This document shows, one piece after another, positions 34,208 to 43,620 of a stretch of DNA of 64,000 nucleotides; within the stretch, counting starts at the first letter, position 1; every line of letters starts with the position of its first letter. The stretch is from Bacillus licheniformis DSM 13 = ATCC 14580 (GTDB taxonomy: Bacteria; Bacillota; Bacilli; Bacillales; Bacillaceae), in contig NC_006270.3 of the NCBI RefSeq assembly GCF_000011645.1, forward strand, positions 3,990,501 to 4,054,500. Direction: 5' to 3'. The notes under the pieces are model-generated. The model was not told the DNA's origin. It did no database searches and saw only the letters and a list, made by a program, of their open reading frames with translations. A program made the position numbers and the translations under genes.

Positions 34208-35401
34208 ATGTATTTTCTCATTAATATTTTAGGCATTTTCATTGTCATGTCTGTAATTTATTTTTGTTCCCCGCGAAAGAAAAGCGTAAAATGGAGGCCG
34301 ATTCTCTCCCTTTTCATCGTTGAGCTTTTGGTGACGTGGTTTATGCTTGGGACAAAAATCGGCGGATGGGCCATCAACCTGATCGCCTCTTTCTTTTCGT
34401 GGCTGATCGCTTGTGCAAGCGACGGCATCGCTTTTGCCTTTCCGTCCGTGATGGGCAATGAAACCGTTGACTTTTTCTTCAGCGCCTTGCTGCCGATTAT
34501 TTTTGTTGTGACATTTTTTGATATACTGGCTTATTTCGGAATTTTAACATGGATGATTGATAAGATCGGCTGGGTAATTTCGAAAGTCTCACGCCTTCCT
34601 AAATTAGAAAGTTTCTTTTCGATTCAAATGATGTTTCTGGGCAATACTGAAGCGCTCGCCGTCATTCGCGGGCAATTGGCTGTATTAAAGGATAACCGCC
34701 TGCTGACGTTCGGCATTATGAGCATGAGCAGCATCAGCGGATCGATTCTCGGTTCTTATTTAACGATGGTTCCTGCGACATACGTATTTACCGCCATCCC
34801 GCTAAACTGCTTAAATGCGTTGATCTTGGCCAGCATTTTAAACCCGGTGGAAGTCACTAAGGATGAAGACATTATTTACGTACCGCCAAAAGAAGAGAAA
34901 AAGGACTTTTTCTCAACGATTTCAAACAGCATGATGGTCGGAATGAATATGGTCATCGTCATTCTCGCCATGGTCATCGGATATGTCGCTTTAACCTCAT
35001 GTTTGAACGGTATTTTGGGCTTGATCGTAGACGGTTTGACGATTCAAAAGATCTTTTCTTATATCTTCAGTCCGTTCGCATTCCTGCTTGGACTGGCGCC
35101 GGGCGACGCGATGTATGTTGCACAGCTGATGGGCATGAAACTCGCCACAAACGAATTCGTCGCGATGATGGATTTAAAAACGCAGCTAGACGCGATTTCA
35201 CCCCATACAGCCGCCGTGGCCACAACATTTTTGACGTCGTTTGCCAACTTCAGTACGATCGGGATGATCTATGGAACGTACAATTCCTTATTTAACGGAG
35301 AAAAATCGGCGATTATCGGAAGAAATGTGTGGAAGCTCCTCGTCAGCGGAATAGCAGTGTCGCTGTTGAGCGCGGGGATTGTCGGGCTGTTTGTTTGGTA
35401 G
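34208..35401 (+). CDS. nupG: Purine nucleoside transporter (CNT family, NupG type)
   Basis: Concentrative nucleoside transporter of about 397 residues with roughly ten membrane segments. It contains the family motifs FLGNTEALAVIRGQL, NTLN-equivalent MSSISGSILGSY, and SPHTAAVATTFLTSFANFSTIG. B. subtilis NupG (YxjA) imports purine nucleosides such as guanosine and is also under a guanine riboswitch. ATG 34208 is used, with GGGAG 8 bases upstream; the longer frame runs through the terminator hairpin and is not translated. Neighbouring katE reproduces the B. subtilis order. Confidence 0.93.
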   Translation: MYFLINILGIFIVMSVIYFCSPRKKSVKWRPILSLFIVELLVTWFMLGTKIGGWAINLIASFFSWLIACASDGIAFAFPSVMGNETVDFFFSALLPIIFVVTFFDILAYFGILTWMIDKIGWVISKVSRLPKLESFFSIQMMFLGNTEALAVIRGQLAVLKDNRLLTFGIMSMSSISGSILGSYLTMVPATYVFTAIPLNCLNALILASILNPVEVTKDEDIIYVPPKEEKKDFFSTISNSMMVGMNMVIVILAMVIGYVALTSCLNGILGLIVDGLTIQKIFSYIFSPFAFLLGLAPGDAMYVAQLMGMKLATNEFVAMMDLKTQLDAISPHTAAVATTFLTSFANFSTIGMIYGTYNSLFNGEKSAIIGRNVWKLLVSGIAVSLLSAGIVGLFVW

Positions 35402-35416
35402 AAAAATAGATTAAAA

Positions 35417-35446
35417 GGGCAGGCATCTAGCCTGCCTGCTTTATTA
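35417..35446. terminator. Terminator between nupG and katE
   Basis: GGCAGGC-ATCTA-GCCTGCC is followed by TGCTTTATTATT on the plus strand and could also serve convergent katE. Confidence 0.8.
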
Positions 35447-37528
35447 TTAAACTTGCCTATCCCAATGGCGGTGCCCGCTGATCGCTTCGACCAGCTTTTT
35501 GCCGAAGTCGTCTTTGTTCTTATCACCACGAGAGGTGATAATGCCCGGCTGTGAAGCCGCGTGGGCCCCGGCGGCGGACAGCAGGAGATCGACCCCTTCG
35601 CCTGCGGCTCCGACCGCTTTATAATGTCCGAATGCTTCATTGACAAAATCCGATGCGGCTTTATGCAATTTCAGGCGTTCTATGCTTTCTTGGCCGCCCG
35701 GAATATAAACGGCATCGTACAGCACAGAATCGACCGTCTGCAAAGTGTTTCCGACTTCAATTTCTGTGCCGCCGGCCCCTTCGATTACTCCGAGTGCCGA
35801 GCTGACGATGTCCGGAATGATGCCGGCTTTTTTGAATTCTTTCAACACACGGCTCAAGTCTTCATCATCAAAACCTTGTTCTGCTAAAATGGCGACTGTC
35901 CTTGTCTGCGGCAGTTTCACCGTATTCTCCTGGCTGAGCGCAGGGGATTTGAACGTCACGTTGGAGCCTTCGTCTTTTTCAGGGGGCTCTACGCCTACAC
36001 CCGCAGCGATTTGCTTGGCAAGCTCCCCGTCAACCCGGTTAAACATATGAACGACTTGGCGGCGGACGTCCTTGCTTTTGACCTTTCCGACTTCAAAGCG
36101 GAACGCCGAAATGATATGTTCTTTTTCAACGGGGGACATGCTGTTCCAAAACAGCTTCGCTTGCGAATAGTGGTCGTTAAAGCTTTCGCTGCGCTGGCGG
36201 ATTTTTTTGCCCTCGACTTTTTCCTCGTAGTGCACATATCCGCCTTCTTCTTCTGAAGCAGGCGCCGGATCGTTGTTTTGAAGCGAATTTTTATGATAAG
36301 CGACAGGCCCTTTGTTAATCGTCATCCTGTGATAGCCGTCATACTGGTTGTTATGGAACGGACAGACCGGGCGGTTGATTGGAATTTCGTGAAAGTTCGG
36401 ACCTCCCAATCGGATCAGCTGTGTGTCCGTATAAGAAAAGAGCCGGCCTTGCAATAGCGGATCGTTTGTGAAATCGATCCCCGGCACAACATGGCCCGGA
36501 TGGAAAGCGGCCTGTTCGGTTTCCGCAAAAACGTTATCCTGGTTTCGATTCAGCGTCATTTTGCCGATGATTTTGACAGGGACGATTTCTTCCGGCCAAA
36601 GCTTTGTCGGGTCAAGGATATCGAAGTCAAACTTGAACTCGTCTTCTTCGTCAATCATTTGCACGCCGAGCTCATACTCCACTTCATCGCCTCTTTCGAT
36701 CGCTTCCCACAGATCGCGGCGGTGATAGTCGGGATCTTTTCCGGCGATTGTCTGCGCTTCGTCCCAGACGAGCGAATGGACGCCGAGGACGGGCTTCCAG
36801 TGAAATTTAACAAAGTGCGCCTTGCCTTCTTCGTTTACAAACCTGAACGTATGAACGCCGAAGCCTTCCATCATCCTGTAGCTTCGCGGAATCGCCCTGT
36901 CAGACATTGCTCACATGATCATGTGGGCCGTTTCTTCATTGTTGGCGACAAAGTCCCAAAACGTATCGTGCGCCGTAGAAGCCTGCGGCATTTCGTTGTT
37001 CGGTTCCGGTTTAAAGGCGTGCACCAGGTCAGGGAACTTGATGGCATCCTGAATGAAGAAAACGGGGATGTTGTTGCCGACAAGATCATAGTTCCCTTCT
37101 TCTGTATAAAACTTTGTCGCAAATCCTCTGACATCGCGTACAGTGTCACCCGAGCCCCTGGAACCGGCGACAGTCGAGAACCTGACAAACACCGGTGTTT
37201 TCACTGACGGATCTTGAAGAAACTTTGCTTTCGTATACTCCGTCATCGGCTCGTAAACCTGAAAATAGCCATGCGCGCCAAACCCCCTCGCATGAACGAC
37301 TCGCTCCGGAATCCGTTCATGGTCAAAATGGGTCATTTTTTCACGGAAATGAAAGTCCTCCATCAGCGTCGGACCGCGCACGCCTGCTTTTAAGGAGTGC
37401 TCGTCTTCAGATACGCGCAAACCTTGGTTCGTCGTCATTTTTTTGCCCCTGTTGTCAGACCGGTACTGTTCGAGTTGTTGATCCTTGCTGTGCCCATTGA
37501 CTTTGCGGCGGCCATCATTGTTATTCAC
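35447..37528 (-). pseudogene. katE: Large-subunit catalase, interrupted by an in-frame TGA
   Basis: Clade II haem catalase of the B. subtilis KatE/E. coli HPII type, which degrades hydrogen peroxide in stressed or stationary cells. The whole 693-codon frame is intact except codon 206: ...AHMIM-TGA-AMSDRAIPRS, where the family has Trp (TGG). Both halves are in the same frame, so this is a single point change, not a frameshift. Catalytic His79 (RVVHARG), the NNIPVFF Asn, the haem Tyr (FSYTDTQ) and the C-terminal flavodoxin-like domain are present. GTG 37528 follows GAGGAGGG by 7 bases. Possible readings: a broken gene, a sequencing error, or leaky UGA readthrough giving low full-length product. 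Confidence 0.9.
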
Positions 37529-37587
37529 TTGTCATCCCTCCTCATTTTTATTCCCTATGTAGCTGATCTGGAATGCTATTTTATGAT

Positions 37588-37613
37588 TTACCCTTTCTGT
37601 CGGCGGGTTAAAC
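37588..37613 (-). promoter_or_regulatory. Sigma-B promoter of katE
   Basis: On the minus strand GTTTAA (37613-37608) and GGGTAA (37593-37588) are separated by 14 bases, matching the general-stress sigma-B consensus GTTTAA-N12-15-GGGTAT. It lies 60 bp before the katE start. Confidence 0.88.
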
Positions 37614-37662
37614 TCTTTTTATAGATTCAAAGTTTTGTGTGACAACTACACAAAAAAACGAA

Positions 37663-38112
37663 TTAAACCGATTTTAAGGGCACACATATTTCGCAATACG
37701 GACTGTTCACCATATCACCAACGTATTTTTCCATGATTGGCCTATTGTCCAATTGGTATTTGTTTTGCAGAGATGAGAAAATATCTGAATATGCTTTTTG
37801 AATAGCTTCTGCTGTATGTTCAACCTCGTAAATAAGGTATTGTCCGCCGGAAATTTCGCCTTCAAAAACGGTATCATCGACTTGATAATCATGCGGTATC
37901 ACAATACAAGCATCAAATCGACAATGATCAGGAGGCGTTGTTTTCGGGTTATCTTGTGGAATCGCAAACAGAATGGCGGATTCAAGAAGATCTTTTTTCT
38001 TAGCCCATTTTTTTAATCTTTCCATTACCTCAATGTTGGCGGGGCCGTATGGACCAACTCGGCGCATATATGCAATGCGGTAGTTTGGAAGTGTTTCGAT
38101 TTTGAATTTCAT
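37663..38112 (-). CDS. GyrI-like small-molecule binding protein
   Basis: A 149-residue single-domain protein of the GyrI/SbmC-like (AraC effector-binding) fold: the opening FKIETLPNYRIAYMRRVGPYG, the central FDACIVIP with ISGGQYLIYEVEHT, and the end YCEICVPLK are characteristic. Members bind small hydrophobic or cationic compounds, or act as gyrase inhibitors or cyclopropanoid hydrolases. No DNA-binding domain is attached. ATG 38112 is chosen (AAGGAAG upstream); two earlier ATGs at 38133-38136 overlap that site. Single gene; no regulatory partner is adjacent. Confidence 0.78.
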   Translation of the reverse strand: MKFKIETLPNYRIAYMRRVGPYGPANIEVMERLKKWAKKKDLLESAILFAIPQDNPKTTPPDHCRFDACIVIPHDYQVDDTVFEGEISGGQYLIYEVEHTAEAIQKAYSDIFSSLQNKYQLDNRPIMEKYVGDMVNSPYCEICVPLKSV

Positions 38113-38237
38113 AGGTTCTTTCTTCCTTTCCATCATTGTTGTTCGTTCCGTTTCGAATGTAACACGCTTTAAAGATATTTACATTCATATTTTTAAAATT
38201 TTCTGCAAATTTTAAAATGAGCATTTTCAAACCAAAA

Positions 38238-38273
38238 AAGAGGATATTCAGAGATCATCTGAACATCCTCTTT
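38238..38273 (-). terminator. Terminator of the bglPH operon
   Basis: A nearly perfect 16-bp stem (AAAGAGGAT...ATCCTCTTT, one mismatch) with a 5-base loop is followed by T residues on the minus strand, 7 bp after the GH1 stop. Confidence 0.9.
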
Positions 38274-38279
38274 CTTTGT

Positions 38280-39698
38280 TTAATCGAGTGTTTCGCCGTT
38301 TGTAGCAATCAGGTTTTTATACCAGTAAAAGCTTTTTTTGCGAATGCGGCGCAAGTCTTTCAAATCAAATTCATCGCGGTTCACATAAATAAATCCGTAG
38401 CGTTTTGAACAGCCTTGATGGGTCGAAATTAAGTCGATGGCAGACCATGGGGAGTAGCCGAAAACATCGACTCCATCCGTGATTGCCAGCTGAATTTGCT
38501 TGATATGCTCTTTTAAATAATCGATGCGGTAATCGTCATTTACGACATCTCCGTCTTCAAGCTGATCAAACGCGCCGAGGCCGTTCTCAGTGACGATCAG
38601 CGGCAGCTGGTAGCGGTCGTAAATTTCGCGCAGCGTCGAACGGAAACCGACAGGGTCGATCTCCCAGCCAAATGCGTTTTTCTTTAGGTGCGGATTGCTG
38701 CTTCCCCTATATACGCCTTCTTCTCCCGTCTGCAAATGCTGGTCTCCGCCTCGAGCAGCCGTGTCGCTGCCATCACCCCTGCTTGCTTCAGCCGTTTGCG
38801 ATGTATAGTAGTTAAACGCGATAAAATCCGGCTTGGCCGACCGCAGAATGTCCATATCCCCTTCAGCGATGACCGGTGTGCAGCCTTTTTCTTTCATATA
38901 TGCCCACGCTGTTGTATTGTACCGTCCGAATACGGCCATATCCAAGTAAAGCCAGTTTCGGATCGCATTATAGTTAAAAGCCGCCAGCACGTCCTCCGGT
39001 TTCGAAGAAGCGGGATAGATGAGCGCAATATTCGGCGCAGGACCGATTTTTGCTTCCGGCAGCATCTCATGGCAAAGCTTGATCGCTTTCGCCTGTGCGA
39101 CGAGCATGTGATGGTTTTGCTGATAAAGCTCTTTTTTCGGATTTTCCAAGTTCGGATCGAGTGTACCGAGTGCAGATCCGTGGAGGATCATCATATTTTG
39201 CTCATTGATGGTCAGCCAGTATTTGACGCGGTCACCGTAGCTTTCAAAAAGGACCTTCGCATACTTTTCAAAAGCATCAATCGTGGCCCTGTCCGACCAG
39301 CCGCCTTTTTTCTGCAAAGCATTCGGCAGATCAAAGTGGTACATCGTAACAATTGGTTCGATTCCATACTTTAGAAGTTCATCGATCAAACGGCTGTAAA
39401 ATTCGATTCCCTTCGGATTAATATCACCGTCCCCGTCCGGAATGATGCGCGTCCAGGCAATCGAAAAACGGTACGCTTTGAAGCCCATTTCCGCAAATAA
39501 AGCGATATCTTCTTTATAGCGCTGGTAATGGTCGCTTGCGACTTTAAAATCGGTTGTCCCTTCCGGGTAGCTTTCGCGCGCATCGATGACAGAAGGCCCT
39601 TTTCCATCTTCGTCCCAAGCGCCTTCCACTTGATAAGCGGAAGTAGACGCGCCCCACAAAAAATCTTTCGGAAATTGAGCTAATGTTTTATATTTCAT
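38280..39698 (-). CDS. bglH: 6-phospho-beta-glucosidase (BglH type)
   Basis: GH1 enzyme of 472 residues that hydrolyses aryl- or alkyl-6-phospho-beta-glucosides after PTS uptake. The acid/base Glu is in TINEQN and the nucleophile in VTENGLG. The phosphate-binding C-terminal segment SAIDLISTHQGCSKRYG is that of BglA/BglH-type 6-phospho enzymes. The start overlaps the end of the EIIBCA gene by 11 bp. Part of the LicT-controlled operon at 38-42 kb. Confidence 0.92.
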   Translation of the reverse strand: MKYKTLAQFPKDFLWGASTSAYQVEGAWDEDGKGPSVIDARESYPEGTTDFKVASDHYQRYKEDIALFAEMGFKAYRFSIAWTRIIPDGDGDINPKGIEFYSRLIDELLKYGIEPIVTMYHFDLPNALQKKGGWSDRATIDAFEKYAKVLFESYGDRVKYWLTINEQNMMILHGSALGTLDPNLENPKKELYQQNHHMLVAQAKAIKLCHEMLPEAKIGPAPNIALIYPASSKPEDVLAAFNYNAIRNWLYLDMAVFGRYNTTAWAYMKEKGCTPVIAEGDMDILRSAKPDFIAFNYYTSQTAEASRGDGSDTAARGGDQHLQTGEEGVYRGSSNPHLKKNAFGWEIDPVGFRSTLREIYDRYQLPLIVTENGLGAFDQLEDGDVVNDDYRIDYLKEHIKQIQLAITDGVDVFGYSPWSAIDLISTHQGCSKRYGFIYVNRDEFDLKDLRRIRKKSFYWYKNLIATNGETLD

Positions 39699-41547
39699 GA
39701 TTATTTTCCTCCCTTGGTGATGAAATTAAAGTGATGATCCGTTCTTCAGTTTTCACCTTTTTTTGATCCGTTGGAATGACATCCGTGTATTGACCGGAAT
39801 TTGTAACGATGATCGGCGTTTTCACGTCAAACCCTTCTTCTTTCAAAGCGTCCAGATCGAATTCTGCGAGTATATCACCCCGTTTCACATTTTGCCCCTG
39901 CACGGCTTTAGGATTGAAGTGCTTTCCTTCGAGCCTGACTGTGTCCATTCCAATATGAATCAAAATCTCGGCTCCGCTTTCGGTCGTTATGCCGTATGCG
40001 TGACCCGTCGGAAATGCCGTTGTCACGATGCCGTCCGCAGGGGCGGTGACAACGCCTTTTGACGGAACCACCGCGATTCCCTCTCCAAGCGCCCCCGATG
40101 CGAACACTTTATCTGATACTTCTGTTAACGGCAGGACTTCTCCTTGCAAAGGGCTGTAAATCGGTTCACCGGCGCTTTTTTCAACAGGCTCCTCTTTTGT
40201 CACCTCCACAGGGTCGTCAAAGCCGACAATGTAAGTGAGCAAAATCGATAAAACAAATGAAACTGAAATGCCGATGATGAAGCCGAGAAAGCCCGGTCCG
40301 TAAAAAATCGGAATCGTCAACAAGCCCGGAGCGCCGGAAGCGAGGGCGACGCTGCCGGAGTATCCGATAATGGCTCCGCCTGCCGCCGCGCTGATGACAC
40401 CGCATACAAACGGCTTTTTCAGCCTGAGCGTCACCCCGTAGACGGCCGGCTCTGTAATCCCGAATATCCCGGTAACGGCAGCTGATCCTGCCAATGCTTT
40501 CAGCTTCTTGTTTTTCGTCTTCAGCATGACGCCAAATGCGGCTCCTGTTTGGGCAAACACGGCGGCTGCCGTCGCCGGCTTAATGTAGTCCTTGCCGTGG
40601 ACGGCAATGTTGTTCAAAATGACAGGGACGATCCCCCAGTGAATCCCGAAGATGACAAGGATTTGCCATAAGGCCGCAATAATCGCTCCTGCCAGAATCG
40701 GGCTGAAATCAAAAACGGACAGAATCGCCGCCGCGATCCCGTTTCCTGTGTAAACGCCGAGCGGTCCGAATACGATCAAAGTTAACGGCACCATCACCGT
40801 CAGGCATAATAAAGGGGTGATAAAGTTCTTCACGCTTTCATGAATAAAGCGCATACATAATCTTTCAAGATAGCTCATCACAAATACCGCAAGGATAATC
40901 GGGATAACGGTCGACGTATAATTCATCAAGACGACCGGAATGCCGAAAAACTCCGTATGGGCGCCGCTGTTTTTCAGTTCGAGTATCGTCGGATAGATCA
41001 GCGCTCCGGCAATCGTCAGCGCTATGAACGGGTTCGCTCCGAATTTTTTGGCGGCCGTAACGGCGAGCAGCAAAGGCAGGAAATAAAACAGGCTGTCGGC
41101 TGCCGCGTATAGAATCGTATATGTCGTCTCTTCCGGCGAGAGCCAGCCGGCGTTTGTGCAAATCAAAAGCAGGCCTTTTAAAATCCCCGCTCCCGCCATG
41201 ACGCCGAGCAGCGGAGTGAAAATGCTGGATACGACATCTACTAATCTACCGGCGAGGCTTCCTTTCTCTTTTTGACTGTGATCGGCCGCAGAACTTTCCA
41301 ACAGTTGAGAGATCCGGCCGATTTCTTTATATACTTCAGGAACGTTATTGCCGATAACGACTTGAAATTGCCCGCCGCTCTCCACCACGGTTACCACGCC
41401 ATCCGTATTTTCAAGCGCTTCTCTGTCTGCTTTGGAACGGTCTTTCAGTTTGAAGCGGAGCCTTGTCGCGCAATGGACTAGCGATACAACGTTCTTCTCC
41501 CCGCCGACGCGCGCCAGAATTTCTTTTGCCATTGATTGAACATTCAT
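39688..41547 (-). CDS. bglP: PTS beta-glucoside EIIBCA
   Basis: Complete beta-glucoside permease of 619 residues with fused domains. EIIB has phospho-Cys26 (VHCATRLRF), EIIC has about ten helices (GITEPAVYGV loop), and C-terminal EIIA has its active His near 531 (LIHIGMD). It imports and phosphorylates aryl-beta-glucosides such as salicin or arbutin. In such systems it also phosphorylates LicT negatively when no substrate is present. GGAGATG stands 8 bases before ATG 41547. Preceded by two RAT/terminator units. Confidence 0.94.
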   Translation of the reverse strand: MNVQSMAKEILARVGGEKNVVSLVHCATRLRFKLKDRSKADREALENTDGVVTVVESGGQFQVVIGNNVPEVYKEIGRISQLLESSAADHSQKEKGSLAGRLVDVVSSIFTPLLGVMAGAGILKGLLLICTNAGWLSPEETTYTILYAAADSLFYFLPLLLAVTAAKKFGANPFIALTIAGALIYPTILELKNSGAHTEFFGIPVVLMNYTSTVIPIILAVFVMSYLERLCMRFIHESVKNFITPLLCLTVMVPLTLIVFGPLGVYTGNGIAAAILSVFDFSPILAGAIIAALWQILVIFGIHWGIVPVILNNIAVHGKDYIKPATAAAVFAQTGAAFGVMLKTKNKKLKALAGSAAVTGIFGITEPAVYGVTLRLKKPFVCGVISAAAGGAIIGYSGSVALASGAPGLLTIPIFYGPGFLGFIIGISVSFVLSILLTYIVGFDDPVEVTKEEPVEKSAGEPIYSPLQGEVLPLTEVSDKVFASGALGEGIAVVPSKGVVTAPADGIVTTAFPTGHAYGITTESGAEILIHIGMDTVRLEGKHFNPKAVQGQNVKRGDILAEFDLDALKEEGFDVKTPIIVTNSGQYTDVIPTDQKKVKTEERIITLISSPREENNHEI

Positions 41548-41600
41548 CGTTGATCATCTCCTGTCTCTCGTAAAGCCCTATCAAGCTGTTAAAAAATAAA

Positions 41601-41669
41601 AAACCTAAACTAAAGCCTGTACAAAGAAGGCTTAGTTTAGGTTTTGCCTGCCGAACAGTAACAATCCCA
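41601..41669 (-). promoter_or_regulatory. Second RAT antiterminator and terminator before bglP
   Basis: RAT element at 41667-41639 (starts GGATTGTTACTG, ends GGCAGGCAAAACCT) overlaps the terminator stem AAACCTAAACTAA..., which closes at 41601 and is followed by T residues. LicT binding to RAT would prevent the terminator from folding. Confidence 0.92.
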
Positions 41670-41691
41670 CTTAAGACAATATGAAAATAAA

Positions 41692-41777
41692 AAAACCTAA
41701 ATCACTATGAAAAACAAGGGCATAAGAGTCCCCCTTCACAGTCATTTAGGTTTTGCCTGCATCATCAGTAACAATCC
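41692..41777 (-). promoter_or_regulatory. First RAT antiterminator and terminator before bglP
   Basis: RAT at 41777-41748 has the same conserved arms as the second copy. It is followed by a long hairpin (AAACCTAAATGACTGTGAA pairing with its complement, 41753-41693) and TTTTTT. The two RAT/terminator units stand in tandem. Confidence 0.92.
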
Positions 41778-41806
41778 TAACAACCTGTATAAGTTGATGT
41801 AAGTAA

Positions 41807-41843
41807 AAAGTAGCATACATTTATCCAATTGTCAACGCTTTCA
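41807..41843 (-). promoter_or_regulatory. bglP promoter with overlapping cre
   Basis: On the minus strand TTGACA (41835-41830) and TACTTT (41812-41807) are 17 bases apart. The cre-like palindrome TGTCAACGCTTTCA (41830-41843, 13 of 14) includes the whole -35 box, so CcpA would occlude RNA polymerase. Confidence 0.82.
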
Positions 41844-41857
41844 TTTGATATCATCCT

Positions 41858-42691
41858 CTATTTTTGATGAACGACTCGCTCGATATGAATCGTCAAATAC
41901 AGAAGCTCTTCGTTTGTCAGCTGATGACCGTATTCTTTTTCGATATACTGCCTGATTTTATTTGTACAAACATAAGCGTCCCGGTACTTATTTTTGACGG
42001 TTTCAAATAAAAAGTCGTCCCGGCTTTCCATATAGGTTCCGCTGAACAGCCGCTGGGCGAAAAATTTCAAATGGGTAATGAAGCGGTAATAGTGAAGCGA
42101 TTCTTCGTCAAATTCGATATGAAAGTGATACTTGACGATGCTTAAAATCTCCTGCATGACTTTCGTAATATTGACGATGTTCGGCATTTCTTCATTCAGC
42201 TCGGCGTTTACGATATGGAGCGCGATAAAGGCGGCTTCATCCTCCGGAAGAGCTGTCCCCGTCTTCTTTTCAATGATGGCCAGCGCCTCTTTGCCGATGG
42301 CGAACTCATCTTTATACAGCCGTTTCGTCTCCCAAAGCAGGGCATTTTTAATATCCAGTCCCTTTTTATGCCGTTCGACGGCGAAATGAATATGGTCGGT
42401 CAGCGAGACATAAATGCTGTCATTCAGCTTTTTGCCGAGCTTTAATTTCGCATAGGAGATAATTTCTTCAGACATTTCCATAAATTCAATTGGAATTTCG
42501 TCCAACAGCGTCTTAAACCTTTCTGATACATCTTTATTATCAAGCCTGAAAATCTTCTCGATTCTCGATTCATCCACCGCTTCGCCAGGCTTTTTTTGAA
42601 AAGCGATTCCCCTGCCCATGACCACTAATTCCTGACCCTGTTCATTTAAAACACTGATCACATTGTTGTTGATCACTTTGGCAATTTTCAC
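41858..42691 (-). CDS. licT: BglG-family transcriptional antiterminator
   Basis: RNA-binding antiterminator of 277 residues. The N-terminal co-antiterminator domain (MKIAKVINNNVISVLNEQG, GRGIAFQKKPG) is followed by two PTS regulation domains. The four regulatory histidines are at His100, His159, His207 and His269, exactly the positions of B. subtilis LicT, so it should be inactivated by BglP on PRD1 and activated by HPr on PRD2. It lies directly upstream of the RAT/terminators it would control. It may also act on the RAT before the second operon at 60.7 kb. Confidence 0.94.
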   Translation of the reverse strand: MKIAKVINNNVISVLNEQGQELVVMGRGIAFQKKPGEAVDESRIEKIFRLDNKDVSERFKTLLDEIPIEFMEMSEEIISYAKLKLGKKLNDSIYVSLTDHIHFAVERHKKGLDIKNALLWETKRLYKDEFAIGKEALAIIEKKTGTALPEDEAAFIALHIVNAELNEEMPNIVNITKVMQEILSIVKYHFHIEFDEESLHYYRFITHLKFFAQRLFSGTYMESRDDFLFETVKNKYRDAYVCTNKIRQYIEKEYGHQLTNEELLYLTIHIERVVHQK

Positions 42692-42847
42692 ATCGCGCCA
42701 CTCCCATCTTTTAAGGGGATTTTTTTATACTTCTTTTTTCAAATGGTACACATTGATTGTACAACCTTTTTGGCCTAGGTCAATATATTTCAGTCAACGT
42801 CCGAAATGTTTGCATTTTACAGAATGCCCGCCTGTACCCGGGTTTAT

Positions 42848-42871
42848 AAAAAAAGAGCCGCAAGGCGGCCC
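42848..42871 (-). terminator. Terminator of the ykoEDC transporter operon
   Basis: The stem GGGCCGC-CTT-GCGGCTC is followed by seven T residues on the minus strand, 15 bp after the ykoC stop. Confidence 0.88.
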
Positions 42872-42885
42872 TGTAAAAAACCTTC

Positions 42886-43620
42886 TTAAAAAGTGAGCAA
42901 AATCCCCGCTGCGACTGATGCCAGACCCGCAAAATATACGAAGTCTTTTCCGGAAAGCCCCGCTGTTTGATAGTAGGTGCGGTCTTTTGTACCGGTAAAC
43001 CCTCTCGCTTCCATGGCAACGGCGATTCTTTCCGATTTGCGGATGCCTTGCGAAAACAACGGCAGCGCATAGCGAATAAACGCCTTCCAGCTGTTTTTTT
43101 GCTTATAGCCCCTGATTTTGTGCGCCGCCTTCATTTGCGAAAGCTCCGACTGAAAAAGCGGGACAAAACGGAAGCCGGCCAGCAAGCCATAAGCCCATTT
43201 AGGCGACAATCTGCATTGATGAATCAGGCTCATAATAAACTGCGTCAAATCGGTTGTTGACGTAAACAAGAGACCGTATGTGACAAAGCCGAGCATCCGC
43301 AGCGCGATTGTCAGCCCATTGCCGACGCTTTCCTCGGTAACGCGGAACCAGGCCCATTCCCAAATCGTTTCCTCGCCTTTCCCAAAAGCGGCCATCATCC
43401 AAAATACGAGAATAAAAAAAATAAGATAAGGCAGCAGCCGTTTACTTAAATAAGACAAAGTCCATCCCCCGAAAAAAATCCCGATGACAACCGCAAACAG
43501 CCAAATGAAAAAAGTCGGTTTCGGATTTGAAACAAACATGAGAATGCACATGACCAGGAGGTGGGAAAAGAGCTTGGCGCTCGGGTTCAATGCCGAAAGA
43601 AGTGAACCATTGCTTTTCAT
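42886..43620 (-). CDS. ykoC: ECF transporter transmembrane subunit (EcfT type)
   Basis: Energy-coupling T subunit of a thiamine-precursor transporter, 244 residues with four to five hydrophobic segments. It carries the two cytosolic coupling motifs containing Ala-Arg-Gly (here MKAAHKIRG and VAMEARGF), which contact the ATPase. Its ATG overlaps the ykoD stop by 4 bp. Matches B. subtilis YkoC. Confidence 0.9.
   Translation of the reverse strand: MKSNGSLLSALNPSAKLFSHLLVMCILMFVSNPKPTFFIWLFAVVIGIFFGGWTLSYLSKRLLPYLIFFILVFWMMAAFGKGEETIWEWAWFRVTEESVGNGLTIALRMLGFVTYGLLFTSTTDLTQFIMSLIHQCRLSPKWAYGLLAGFRFVPLFQSELSQMKAAHKIRGYKQKNSWKAFIRYALPLFSQGIRKSERIAVAMEARGFTGTKDRTYYQTAGLSGKDFVYFAGLASVAAGILLTF

Noticed and set aside
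36900..36920. Frameshift between the two katE parts
   Set aside because: Both parts are in the same frame; the only break is the TGA codon at 36911-36913.
36491..37207. 238-codon plus-strand frame inside katE
   Set aside because: Antisense to conserved catalase sequence, no recognisable protein pattern and no ribosome binding site.
38688..39374. 228-codon plus-strand frame inside the GH1 gene at 38.3 kb
   Set aside because: Shadow of a clear GH1 gene on the other strand.
41601..41780. Tandem repeats taken as a CRISPR array or IS remnant
   Set aside because: The repeated units are RAT antiterminator arms plus overlapping terminators, fully explained by LicT control.
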